DNA of 27,010 nt, from assembly GCA_910587005.1 (NCBI GenBank), contig CAJULB010000001.1, forward strand, positions 409,269-436,278, in the 5' to 3' direction. This stretch comes from an uncultured Christensenellaceae bacterium. Its GTDB lineage: Bacteria > Bacillota > Clostridia > Christensenellales > Borkfalkiaceae. This document shows, in pieces, positions 7,396-15,326 of the stretch. Position numbers and translations under genes: made by a program. The first letter of the stretch is position 1. Every line of letters starts with the position of its first letter. The notes under the pieces are model-generated. The model was given only the letters and a program-made list of their open reading frames with translations, searched no databases and was not told where the DNA came from.

Positions 7396-7704
7396 ATGTA
7401 CAATTTAGAAGTTTGGAAAAAACAGAAAAAAGAATTAAAACTTACTTTTGAAGAATTATCTGAAAAATCGGGCATTTCTATAAGTACTTTAAAAAATATA
7501 TTTAACGGATATACACCCGACCCAAGAATGGAAACGGTAAAAGCAATTGAAACTGCGCTCGACTTAATTCACACCGATACGTATACTACCTTGCTTGAAG
7601 AAGAATTGATTGAAGTTTTCCGTGATTTCGGCAATCAATACGGAACAGACGGTCAAAAATTCCTTTTAAAAATTTTAAAAACTATTATTAACGAAAGAAA
7701 ATAA
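7396..7704 (+). CDS. Small XRE-family DNA-binding regulator
   Basis: 102 residues. Residues about 8-62 form a Cro/C1-type helix-turn-helix: LTFEELSEKSGISISTLKNI is the HTH core, followed by NGYTPDPRMETVKAIETALD. The remaining 40 residues are an acidic helical tail. AGG sits about six bases before the ATG; a TAAAAT at 7373-7378 may be the -10 box, without a good -35. Codon use is more AT-rich than in the neighbouring housekeeping genes, which suggests an acquired gene. It is divergent from the 55-residue gene and may regulate it, as is common for such pairs; that is inference. Confidence 0.88.
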   Translation: MYNLEVWKKQKKELKLTFEELSEKSGISISTLKNIFNGYTPDPRMETVKAIETALDLIHTDTYTTLLEEELIEVFRDFGNQYGTDGQKFLLKILKTIINERK

Positions 7705-7711
7705 TCAAAAA

Positions 7712-7746
7712 GCGGCGTGCGGAAAAAGTTTTTTTCCGCACGCCGC
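7712..7746. terminator. Bidirectional terminator between the XRE gene and lgt
   Basis: A 16-bp perfect inverted repeat (GCGGCGTGCGGAAAAA and its complement) with a three-base nominal loop. It serves the convergent ends of the plus-strand XRE gene and the minus-strand lgt; the A/T inner part supplies a T run on both strands. Confidence 0.85.
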
Positions 7747-7773
7747 GATTATTTATGTGATTATTTTAGTATT

Positions 7774-8676
7774 TTAATCTGCCGAAACAGTCTCTCCGTC
7801 TTCACCGTTTTCGCCCTTTTCACCTTTGGGCTTTCTTACGCTGGGTTGAAGCTCGGGGTGCTTCATATGCTTTGCAAGCACGTAATACTGCAAGAAGAAA
7901 TATCCCACCCCGACCAAAACCATTATGATAGACCAGAATTGCGAGGGGGAAAGCGCCGTTCCTATAAACTGCCCTCTTTCGTCGCCGCGCGCAAACTCTA
8001 TGCCGAAGCGCCAAACTCCGTACGCAATAGCATACAGTCCGAAATTATAGTTGAACCTGAATTTAAAGTACAGCACTGCCATAACTACCGCAAGCACAAT
8101 CAAAAAAGCCATTTCGAAAAGCTGCAAAGGAACAACCTTTGGTCCCTGCATATAAATTCCGTTGGAATAACTGCCGGCACAGTACAGCCCCCACTCGGCT
8201 TCCATTCCGTAACAGCAGCCGCCGAAAAAGCAACCCAACCGTCCGAAAGCGTGCGCGATTGATATGCCGATGGGTATAAACGGCAACGCGTCGGTAAGGG
8301 TGCCGTTCATATTATTCTGCAAAAGCTTAATCTTTGTGCGGGGCGCAATGACGTAAATATACAGACAGTAAACGCCCAAAAAGCTGACAACACCGCCTAT
8401 AAGTCCGCCGATAAACGTCATTCCGCTTAAATTGAAACCGCCCGCGGGGTTATCGATATAATTGTAAAGTCCCTGAAACAGCGCCGCCGATAAAATTCCG
8501 AAGCCCGTTCCGAAAATGCCTATAAGAAGAATTTTATCGGTTGCCTCGTCGTTGAAGTTCTTTTTCCACATTGTATACATAAGAAAGCCGAAGCACGCGA
8601 TTATGCCCGCCGCCATACAAATGCCGTACAAATATACTTCAAGACTTCCCATTGTAAATAAAGGTTGAGGATGCAT
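7774..8676 (-). CDS. lgt: Prolipoprotein diacylglyceryl transferase Lgt
   Basis: A polytopic membrane enzyme that transfers diacylglycerol from phosphatidylglycerol to the lipobox cysteine of prolipoproteins, the first step of lipoprotein maturation. Seen: 300 residues, about seven hydrophobic segments, the Lgt signature HAFGRLGCFFGGCCYG (about 142-157, with the essential Arg at about 146) and a second conserved Arg region RFGIEFARGDERG (about 223-235). The last 20 residues are charged and carry a short Gly-X-X stretch, GEKGENGEDGE, which is not part of the enzyme fold. It has its own consensus promoter and an AAGG ribosome site. It is the Firmicutes-type Lgt with a cysteine-rich signature. 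Confidence 0.92.
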   Translation of the reverse strand: MHPQPLFTMGSLEVYLYGICMAAGIIACFGFLMYTMWKKNFNDEATDKILLIGIFGTGFGILSAALFQGLYNYIDNPAGGFNLSGMTFIGGLIGGVVSFLGVYCLYIYVIAPRTKIKLLQNNMNGTLTDALPFIPIGISIAHAFGRLGCFFGGCCYGMEAEWGLYCAGSYSNGIYMQGPKVVPLQLFEMAFLIVLAVVMAVLYFKFRFNYNFGLYAIAYGVWRFGIEFARGDERGQFIGTALSPSQFWSIIMVLVGVGYFFLQYYVLAKHMKHPELQPSVRKPKGEKGENGEDGETVSAD

Positions 8677-8707
8677 TTTATATACCTTTAAAATTTAATT
8701 CCCTGTT

Positions 8708-8736
8708 ATTATACCCCTTTTGCGCGGAAATGTCAA
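8708..8736 (-). promoter_or_regulatory. Consensus promoter of lgt, TTGACA-17-TATAAT
   Basis: On the minus strand TTGACA (8736-8731), a 17-base spacer and TATAAT (8713-8708). It lies directly behind the stop of the MATE gene, so lgt is not merely read through from it. Confidence 0.88.
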
Positions 8737-8739
8737 ATA

Positions 8740-10173
8740 CTATTGACGGTCGGACGCGCTTTCGGCGGTTTCACTGCTTACTCCGCCGTGCGCAACGGGC
8801 AGTTTTAAATATTTTTTAACGCACAAAAACCAGAACAGCAGTGCGATAAACATACTTATGCTCCACCCTATCGCCCACGCCCAGCAAACTCCGCCGAAAC
8901 CCCAGCCTATTGCAGTAAGCACATACACAAGCACTACCCTGAGCAATAAGTCGAGAAAAGTGCTTACCGTAAAGCCGAGATTTCCGCCGCAGCCGCGTAC
9001 CGCGCCGTCGGCAATTATTTTTGCCGTAACCACCGGCAGAAAGCAAGAAACTATCCTTAAATACTGCACCGAATACGCAAGCGCGTCGTCGGTGAGCTTA
9101 TCTTTCTGAATAAATATCCGCGTCAGCGGTTCGGGGCAGGCGGCAAAGACCGCCAAAAAGATTAAACTGACCGCAACGGCATAGCAAAGCATTATCCAAA
9201 AGCCTTTTTTAACGCGTTCGTACTCCCCCGCCGCTCTGTTTTGCGAAGCGAAGTTGGAGTATCCGTTCGACATAGCAACTATGCTCATAGTGCCTATAAC
9301 TATAAGCTTAAAAGCCGTAGTAAAGCCCGCGGTTGCGTCCTCGCTGATAAGATTTATGCGCTTGCTTATGAAGAAATTGCCCACCGAAACAAAGCTCTGC
9401 TGTAAAATTATGGGAATTGAAGTAACGGTAAGCTCCTTTAACAGTTTTTTATTGAAAACGGCGGGCTTTTCTTCCGAACGTATACCGCGCATTTTGAAAG
9501 CAAGCACGATAAATGTAAGCACGCACGAAACGGCTTGCGAGATAAACGTTGCCCACGCCGCGCCCGCCACGTCCTTATGCCAGACAGCTATAAACAGAAA
9601 GTCAAGCCCGATATTGAGAACGGACGAAATAACAAGGAAAATGAAAGGCGATTTACTGTCGCCGAGCGCGGAGCATATTCCGCAGCCGAGGTTATACATA
9701 AACACGAACGGCAACGAACCGATATATATGTACAGATAATCAAGACACCATTTAAAATAGGTATCGGGAACGCTGAGCGCCGTTATAAACAGTCGCGCGC
9801 ACGAAAAACCGACGACCATTATGAACGCGCACAGCGCGGCGAAAGCTATAAGCGAAGTTGTAACCGTTTCCCTTACCTTTTTATTGTCGCCGGCGCCTAA
9901 ATATTTTGCCACGATAACCGAACAACCTCCGTTTGCGCCAAGCGCAAAAGCAAGCAGAATGTTAATTATTACGGTAGCGTTGCCTATTGCCTCAACCGCG
10001 CGCGCCCCGTCAGCCGCGTAGTTACCCGCGACGAGCAAATCGACAAGCGAATATACCTGCTGTACAAAAGCGCTTCCGAAAAGCGGCAAAGCATACAGCA
10101 AAAGTACTTTCCAGACGTTTCCGTCCGTAAGCTTTACGCTACCTCTGTTTTTAAATGTTTTAATATCGTTCAT
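8740..10173 (-). CDS. MATE-family multidrug/polyspecific efflux transporter
   Basis: 477 residues with the twelve hydrophobic segments expected of the MATE family, which exports organic cations or toxins in exchange for Na+ or H+. Seen: the usual N-terminal entry KLTDGNVWKVLLLYALPLF, then GNATVIINILLAFALGANGG in the TM2 region, a second repeat half starting near TVTSIPIILQQSF, and the late GFGGVCWAWAIGW segment. Substrate cannot be told. The start at 10173 has only a weak GAG upstream and a -10 box ten bases away. Its last 20 residues are a short polar tail. It is a single-gene unit with its own promoter. Confidence 0.93.
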   Translation of the reverse strand: MNDIKTFKNRGSVKLTDGNVWKVLLLYALPLFGSAFVQQVYSLVDLLVAGNYAADGARAVEAIGNATVIINILLAFALGANGGCSVIVAKYLGAGDNKKVRETVTTSLIAFAALCAFIMVVGFSCARLFITALSVPDTYFKWCLDYLYIYIGSLPFVFMYNLGCGICSALGDSKSPFIFLVISSVLNIGLDFLFIAVWHKDVAGAAWATFISQAVSCVLTFIVLAFKMRGIRSEEKPAVFNKKLLKELTVTSIPIILQQSFVSVGNFFISKRINLISEDATAGFTTAFKLIVIGTMSIVAMSNGYSNFASQNRAAGEYERVKKGFWIMLCYAVAVSLIFLAVFAACPEPLTRIFIQKDKLTDDALAYSVQYLRIVSCFLPVVTAKIIADGAVRGCGGNLGFTVSTFLDLLLRVVLVYVLTAIGWGFGGVCWAWAIGWSISMFIALLFWFLCVKKYLKLPVAHGGVSSETAESASDRQ

Positions 10174-10183
10174 AGCGGCTCAA

Positions 10184-10212
10184 ATTATAGACTTTCCGAC
10201 ACCGCATTGCAA
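10184..10212 (-). promoter_or_regulatory. Promoter of the MATE gene, TTGCAA-17-TATAAT
   Basis: On the minus strand TTGCAA (10212-10207), 17 bases, TATAAT (10189-10184). The -10 box is ten bases from the ATG, predicting a leader of only a few nucleotides. Confidence 0.75.
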
Positions 10213-10287
10213 ATGATTTAAACATTAAATTCACATAGCGCAAATATTACTTTTTATTTAAATTTTATGTTTAAAAACCACAAAAAC

Positions 10288-10321
10288 GCCGCCCGAACGC
10301 TTTGCCTTGCGTTCGGGCGGC
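10288..10321 (-). terminator. Terminator of the deacetylase-SSB unit
   Basis: A 13-bp perfect stem GCCGCCCGAACGC with an eight-base loop; on the minus strand it is followed by GTTTTTGTGG. It lies 25 bases after the SSB stop. Confidence 0.88.
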
Positions 10322-10346
10322 TTCCCCTGTCATATCAAATTGAAAA

Positions 10347-11033
10347 TTATTCGTTGCCTTCGAACATTCTGGGCGCGGAATACAAGTCAAACTCCTCGTC
10401 AATATCGAATTCCGAATCATCGTCGAACGCGGCAAGCTTCGAAATGGAAACCTCGTAAGCGGTCATTGTAACAAAGCTTTCATCAGGCTGTTTTTTCTGG
10501 TACTCGCGGCTCTGTATGCGTCCCGAAAGCGCAACCCTGTCGCCTACCTGCAACCCGCGCACGAACCTTGCGTTTCTGCCCCAGGCAATCGCAGGGATAT
10601 AGTCGGACTTGTTATAACTGCGGTTTACGGCGACAAGCAGGTCGGCAATTTCGCGGTTGAACGGCGTTGTGCGGTAAACGGGCGGTTTGCAGATATAGCC
10701 CGAAAGCACTATCGAGTTAGGGTTTTTTGCAGGCTGTTCGTCCAGCAATTCCCTTACGAACACGGTCAGCATAAGGCGGGAACGCCCGCCTTCGAGCTTG
10801 TTATAGGAGCGGAACTGCCCCAGCGCGCAGATATAGCCGCCTACCTTCATATCCTCGGTCATAATCCGCTCGGATACCGTTACGGGAAGAATATCCGCCT
10901 GACCGGAAAGCCGCATAACCTTTACAAGGAATTCGTAAAATCCCTCGCCGTACACCTCGTGCGAAAACTGTGCTTCAGACACGATTTCTCCGTAAATATA
11001 CACCTTGTTGTTTTTTTCCGTGTTGTAATTCAT
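10347..11033 (-). CDS. Tandem OB-fold single-stranded DNA-binding protein
   Basis: 228 residues. The second half (about 106-198) is a clear SSB OB fold: SIVLSGYICKPPVYRT, LLVAVNRSYNKSDYIPAIAW and VGDRVALSGRIQSREYQKK match the classic SSB strands. The first half (about 8-96) is a divergent second OB fold (KVYIYGEIVSEAQFS, then VGGYICALGQFRSYNK). An acidic tail follows (DDDSEFDIDEEFD) but ends MFEGNE, not in the DDDIPF-like tip that binds partner proteins in ordinary SSBs. GGAGG lies eight bases before the ATG. It follows the deacetylase gene by 81 bases and probably shares its transcript. It is likely an accessory SSB besides a canonical one elsewhere. Confidence 0.83.
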   Translation of the reverse strand: MNYNTEKNNKVYIYGEIVSEAQFSHEVYGEGFYEFLVKVMRLSGQADILPVTVSERIMTEDMKVGGYICALGQFRSYNKLEGGRSRLMLTVFVRELLDEQPAKNPNSIVLSGYICKPPVYRTTPFNREIADLLVAVNRSYNKSDYIPAIAWGRNARFVRGLQVGDRVALSGRIQSREYQKKQPDESFVTMTAYEVSISKLAAFDDDSEFDIDEEFDLYSAPRMFEGNE

Positions 11034-11114
11034 TTATTTAAGCCTCCAAAAAAGTTTTTCCTGAAATTATTGCCGGACAACTCAAAAAATTATGTGCGAC
11101 GCACATCTGCATTT

Positions 11115-11879
11115 TTATGCGGCGGGTTTTTGTCTGCCGGTGCCGTCTATAACATAGTTTTCCTTATAAATAAGCTCGTCAATCGGCACAAAGGTATAGC
11201 CCCTGTTTTTAAGCGTTTCCAAAATTATGGGCACGGCTTCCGCGGTATGCAGTCCGTTGTTATGCATAAGAATGATTGAACCGTTTTTAACGCCGTTTAT
11301 TACGCGCATAGCTATGTCGCTTGCGGAAAGGTCTTTCCAGTCAAGGCTGTCAACGTCCCACTGAATTGTGTAATAGCCAAGCTCGCCTGCGGTTTTAATC
11401 AGCTCGTCGTCGTAATCGCCGTAGGGCGGGCGGAAAAGCTCTACCTTTTTGCCAGTAATACTTTCTATCGCCTGCGAGGAAACGGTAAGCTCTTTTTTAA
11501 TTTCCTCCGCGTTCTGCTTGCTCATATACGAGTGCGTGGAAGAATGTGTGCCTATGCTGTGCCCCGCCGCGTCAATCTTTTTGACGAATTCGGGGTATTT
11601 TGCAGTCCAGAACTCTACCATAAACCACGTTGCGCGCACGTCCGAGTTTTTCAGAGCCGACAGAATTTTGTCGGTATATTCTGTTCCCCACGCGCAGTCA
11701 AAAGAGATTGCAACCTTTTTTTCCTCCGTTTCCACGGAATATATGGGAACAAGCCTCGGGGTGTTCCCGAAGTACACCGCATACGCGCCCGTAAAATATG
11801 TAGTGACGCACAAAACAGCCAGAAGCGCAAACGCCGCGAAGGACAGTAAAATTGTTTTAAGATTATATACGCGAACCAA
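11115..11879 (-). CDS. Polysaccharide deacetylase, PdaB-like
   Basis: 254 residues: an N-terminal signal anchor (about 8-33), then a NodB-type carbohydrate esterase 4 domain. Motifs seen: SFDCAWG (59-65; most family members have TFDD, while the sporulation protein PdaB also departs from it), metal ligands HSSTH (112-116), catalytic RPPYG (150-154), and the late LMH motif with His 205. Such enzymes remove acetyl groups from cell-wall sugars. The resemblance to PdaB, a spore-cortex protein, together with ylbJ nearby, suggests a role in sporulation, but that is inference. The start is a TTG, chosen because GGAG lies seven bases upstream and no ATG is near the signal anchor. Confidence 0.88.
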   Translation of the reverse strand: MVRVYNLKTILLSFAAFALLAVLCVTTYFTGAYAVYFGNTPRLVPIYSVETEEKKVAISFDCAWGTEYTDKILSALKNSDVRATWFMVEFWTAKYPEFVKKIDAAGHSIGTHSSTHSYMSKQNAEEIKKELTVSSQAIESITGKKVELFRPPYGDYDDELIKTAGELGYYTIQWDVDSLDWKDLSASDIAMRVINGVKNGSIILMHNNGLHTAEAVPIILETLKNRGYTFVPIDELIYKENYVIDGTGRQKPAA

Positions 11880-12006
11880 ACTTTACTCCGATAATACCAA
11901 ACTGAGAATAGATTTTTTTGTAGTTAAAAGTGCTTTTCTGTCTGCTTTTGTCAAAAATCTGTTACGCCGCGATTTTTTAATCCGTATCATACATAAGACA
12001 GCGAGC

Positions 12007-12092
12007 GTCATTTCGGCCAAGCGCAGCGCGTGGAAAATCCCAAAGTGTTATACGATTAATCACGGGGATTTCTCGGCTGCGCTCGAAATGAC
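12007..12092. repeat. REP-like palindromic element, reverse orientation (copy C)
   Basis: Flanked by GTCATTTCGGCCAAGCGCAG and CTGCGCTCGAAATGAC. Read on the minus strand it lines up with copies A and D, including the inner CGAGAAATCCCC and TTTGGGATTT parts. It lies in the 337-bp gap between rarA and the deacetylase gene; besides this element and the rarA terminator I see nothing there. Confidence 0.85.
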
Positions 12093-12162
12093 CGTAAAAC
12101 AAACAGTTAGCCCTTTTGCAGTATTCTATGAAGCGTGTCCATAAATTATGATTAAAAAATAA

Positions 12163-12197
12163 GGCGCGCCGTGCGGATATTTTCCGCACGGCGCGCC
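12163..12197 (-). terminator. Terminator of the patatin-rarA unit
   Basis: A 15-bp perfect stem GGCGCGCCGTGCGGA with a five-base loop, followed on the minus strand by TTATTTTTTAATC. It starts 20 bases after the rarA stop. Confidence 0.88.
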
Positions 12198-12216
12198 TGT
12201 GCCGTTATGCAACTGA

Positions 12217-13530
12217 TTATTTAAGCTTTCCCTTGTTTTTTCTCAACTGCTTTACCGTCTGCTCAAAGCCGTAATCTGACGGAATGTAATAAATTCTGTC
12301 TTTAAGACTGTCGGGAAGATATTGCTGTTCAACATATCCGCCCGCATAATCGTGCGGATATTTGTATTTAAAGCTTTGCGACTTAGTCACTCTGTCGCCG
12401 AAGGTATTGTCGCGCAAGTATGCCGGCACGCCCTCGTCGTCGCGCACCTCGTTGGCGTCGCGCTTTGCCGCGTTCATAGCTGTAACAACAGTATTGCTTT
12501 TGGGCGCTTCGCAAACGTAAATAATCGCGCTTGAAAGCGGAATTATCCCCTCGGGATAACCCGTCTTTTCCAAAGCGTACATTGCCGAAGTTGCAACAAC
12601 AAGCGCGTTTGGGTCTGCCATACCAACGTCCTCGCAAGAATGAATTACAAGCCTGCGCGCGACAGTCATAGGGTCGCACCCGCCCTCTATCAGCCGCATT
12701 GCATAGTACAGCGCGGCGTTCGCGTCGCTTCCGCGCAGAGATTTGCAGAAAGCCGAAAGCAAGTCGTAAAAAGCGTCCTCGTTATAAGCCATTGCCTTAC
12801 GCTGAATGGACTGTTCCGCATCCGCAAGCTTTACCGATATACTGCCGTCGGCTTGCGGGGGAGTCGTAAGAATGGCAAGCTCCAAAGCGTTGTAAGCCGT
12901 GCGCAAATCTCCGCCTGCAACCCGCGCGATATGGTCGAGCGCGTCCTCGTCCACCTTCGCCGAATATTCGCCTAACCCGTGCCGTTTATCGGTCAAAGCT
13001 TTGACTATTGCCCCCCGAATATCCTCGAATGAAAGCCGTTTGAATTCAAATACCCTGCACCTTGAAACAATAGCCGGCGTCATGGAAGCATACGGGTTTT
13101 CCGTAGTCGAGCCTATAAAAATTATCGTTCCCTGTTCTATTGCGGGAAGCAGACTGTCCGACTGAGTTTTGTTGAAACGGTGGCACTCGTCAAGCATCAA
13201 GTATGTACGCTTACCGTACATTTTAAGCGCATTGCGCGCCTGCTCCACCGCTTTTTTAACGTCTGCAACGCCAGCCTGCACCGCGTTCAGCTTTATAAAG
13301 TCGCCGTGCGTGGTCTGCGCAATTATATTTGCAAGCGTGGTTTTGCCCGTACCGGGGGGACCCCAGAAAATACAGCTTCCCAGTCTGTCCAGAGAAATTG
13401 CACGGCGCAAAAGCGAGCCTTCCGCAACAATATGCTTCTGCCCGATAAAATCGTTTAAATTATTCGCGCGCATGCGCTCGGCAAGCGGTTTCGCCTTGTC
13501 CTCGTTGCCGTTCAAATCAAACAAGTCCAC
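12217..13530 (-). CDS. rarA: Replication-associated recombination protein A (RarA/MgsA), AAA+ ATPase
   Basis: A 437-residue AAA+ ATPase of the RarA/MgsA/WRNIP1 family, a clamp-loader relative that acts at stalled or damaged replication forks. Seen: MDLFDLNGNEDKAKPLAERM at the N-terminus, Walker A GPPGTGKTT (57-65), Walker B LMLDECHRF (111-119), sensor 1 FIGSTTENP, and the C-terminal tetramerisation region ending with DRIYYIPSDYGFEQ. The start is a GTG four bases after the patatin stop codon, preceded by AAGGG; a TTG two codons in is a possible alternative with better ribosome-site spacing. It is translationally coupled to the patatin gene. Confidence 0.95.
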   Translation of the reverse strand: MDLFDLNGNEDKAKPLAERMRANNLNDFIGQKHIVAEGSLLRRAISLDRLGSCIFWGPPGTGKTTLANIIAQTTHGDFIKLNAVQAGVADVKKAVEQARNALKMYGKRTYLMLDECHRFNKTQSDSLLPAIEQGTIIFIGSTTENPYASMTPAIVSRCRVFEFKRLSFEDIRGAIVKALTDKRHGLGEYSAKVDEDALDHIARVAGGDLRTAYNALELAILTTPPQADGSISVKLADAEQSIQRKAMAYNEDAFYDLLSAFCKSLRGSDANAALYYAMRLIEGGCDPMTVARRLVIHSCEDVGMADPNALVVATSAMYALEKTGYPEGIIPLSSAIIYVCEAPKSNTVVTAMNAAKRDANEVRDDEGVPAYLRDNTFGDRVTKSQSFKYKYPHDYAGGYVEQQYLPDSLKDRIYYIPSDYGFEQTVKQLRKNKGKLK

Positions 13531-13534
13531 ACCC

Positions 13535-14326
13535 TTACCCCAACAGTTCTTTTATCCTGTCCGCGTTGGCTTTGCCCGCCGCATATCCCTCAGCGTACGC
13601 TTTATCAAGGTCCTTTATAAGGTACTGGCTCATACCCTTCATTTCAGGCTCTATAAGCAAATCGCACGCCCCGTTTTCAATATCGCGCGCCAGCTCGGTC
13701 TGGTGAGTATCCATAATATCGAACACTCGCAAAACAAGCTCGATAATATTGCCGACCTTTTCAACAGGCTCGCCCGCGTTCTTTAAAACGTCAACCGCCA
13801 CAACAACGTCCGCGCCCATATCCTTTACAACGTTCACGGGCACACGGCAAAGACAGCCTCCGTCAACAAACATCATATTGTCCGCCTGCACGGGTCTGAA
13901 TACTACGGGAATAGTACTTGAAGCCTGTATCGCGGTTACGGCGTTCCCCTTATCGAAAACGTGAAGCTTGCCCGAATACAGCTCGGTCGCAACGCATCTG
14001 AACGGAATTTTGAAGTCCTCTATATTTTTGCCGCCGAGATATTCGGCAAGCAAATCACCCATTTTTCTGCTGCGCAAAAAGGACATTTTGGTTATAACAG
14101 CGGGGCTTAAATCGAGGATATCCCGCATTCTCAAATCTAAAATGACTTCCTTTATTTCCAAAGCCGAAAGTCCGCTGGCGTAGCACCCGCCGACGACCGA
14201 GCCCATGGAACAGCCCGCTATATAGTCGGGTTTGATACTCTCCTCCTCCAAAGCTCTTAAAAAGCCGATGTGCGCAACGCCGCGCGCACCGCCGCTGCCT
14301 AAGGCAAGTCCCAAAGTTTTACTCAT
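13535..14326 (-). CDS. Patatin-like phospholipase (RssA/YchK type)
   Basis: 263 residues, a single patatin domain. It carries the oxyanion-hole motif GSGGARG (10-16), the nucleophile elbow GCSMG (Ser 40), and the second dyad residue in DGG (Asp 155), so the catalytic Ser-Asp pair is intact. Such proteins are predicted acyl hydrolases acting on lipids; cellular substrates of the bacterial single-domain forms are mostly unknown. A strong ribosome site GAGGTGAT lies six bases before the ATG. It is divergent from ylbJ across only 34 bases and precedes rarA by four bases. Confidence 0.92.
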   Translation of the reverse strand: MSKTLGLALGSGGARGVAHIGFLRALEEESIKPDYIAGCSMGSVVGGCYASGLSALEIKEVILDLRMRDILDLSPAVITKMSFLRSRKMGDLLAEYLGGKNIEDFKIPFRCVATELYSGKLHVFDKGNAVTAIQASSTIPVVFRPVQADNMMFVDGGCLCRVPVNVVKDMGADVVVAVDVLKNAGEPVEKVGNIIELVLRVFDIMDTHQTELARDIENGACDLLIEPEMKGMSQYLIKDLDKAYAEGYAAGKANADRIKELLG

Positions 14327-14360
14327 AAATCAATCACCTCAAAAATAATTTTAAAATATA

Positions 14361-15326
14361 ATGAAACTTAAAAAAAGAAAAATATCCCGATATGTAAAAT
14401 ACGCATTGCTTTGCGCCGCGCTTTTATCGTTCGCCGCCGCTATTATAATCTATCCCGAACGCTACGTCAACTGCTGTTTTCAGGGCTTTGCAATGTGGGC
14501 GGAATGTGTTCTTCCCTCGCTGTTTCCGTTTATGGTAATAACGCTTATTTTTGTTAAGACGGGAATTGCGGAAAAAGCCTCTCTGCCGTTAAAGCGCGTT
14601 ACTGGAATTTTTAAGCTTCCTCCCGCCGCCGGCGCGTGCTTTTTGTTAAGTCTTTGTTCTGGCTACCCCGCAGGGAGCAGAGTTCTGACCGAATTTTACG
14701 AAAACGGCTCGCTTTCTTCAACCGACTGCAAAAAGCTTGCCCCGCTGTGTTCGACGTCCGGCCCGCTGTTTATTATAGGCAGCGTCGGTTACAAAATGTT
14801 CGGCGATAAATACGCGGGAATTAAAATTTTGATAGCGCATATTCTTGCGGTAACGGTTTCCTCGCTTTTGATTTCGCTGTTTTCAAGAAAATCCGCCGAC
14901 CAGCCGTTAAAGCGCGCGCCCGCCGACAAAAACGTACTTTATAACGCTTTCTACGGCGCGGTTATTTCCGTAACAGTCGCCGGCGGGTTTATAGCGTTCT
15001 TTTTTGTTTTTGCGAAGTTTTTCGCCGACTTTAACCTGTTTTTACCGCTTGAAAAATTTCTTTGCTTATTTTTAAACGAAACAAACGCCTCCGCAATCTG
15101 CACGGGACTGATAGAAGCAACAACAGGCTGCCGCGCCATAGCTTTATCGGGAGCAAACAAGCTTAACGTTGCCCTTGCGGGGTTTTTGATAACCTTCGGC
15201 GGGGTTTCTATTCTTTTACAGCAGCTGAGCTATTTGACCAAAGCGCAAATAAAACCTCTGCGGTTTATTGCCGTTAAGCTTTTGCAAGCGTTTTTGTGTT
15301 TTGGAATACTTATGTTAATCGCTTAA
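14361..15326 (+). CDS. ylbJ: YlbJ-like sporulation integral membrane protein
   Basis: 321 residues with about eight hydrophobic segments of the nucleoside-recognition (Gate) type fold seen in YlbJ and SpmA/B. Typical stretches are MWAECVLPSLFPFMVITLIF (45-64) and CSGYPAGSRVLTEF (99-112). In Bacillus ylbJ is a mother-cell gene needed for spore cortex formation, so its presence supports a spore-forming host. There is no Shine-Dalgarno before the ATG, and a TATAAT overlaps the start codon without a matching -35. Its stop codon overlaps the pheA stop (convergent, shared TTAA), with no terminator between. Confidence 0.87.
   Translation: MKLKKRKISRYVKYALLCAALLSFAAAIIIYPERYVNCCFQGFAMWAECVLPSLFPFMVITLIFVKTGIAEKASLPLKRVTGIFKLPPAAGACFLLSLCSGYPAGSRVLTEFYENGSLSSTDCKKLAPLCSTSGPLFIIGSVGYKMFGDKYAGIKILIAHILAVTVSSLLISLFSRKSADQPLKRAPADKNVLYNAFYGAVISVTVAGGFIAFFFVFAKFFADFNLFLPLEKFLCLFLNETNASAICTGLIEATTGCRAIALSGANKLNVALAGFLITFGGVSILLQQLSYLTKAQIKPLRFIAVKLLQAFLCFGILMLIA

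Noticed and set aside
14357..14362. TATAAT overlapping the ylbJ start codon as a promoter
   Set aside because: No -35 box lies at 16-18 bases (TCACCT at the expected place), and transcription would start inside the gene; the area is simply AT-rich.
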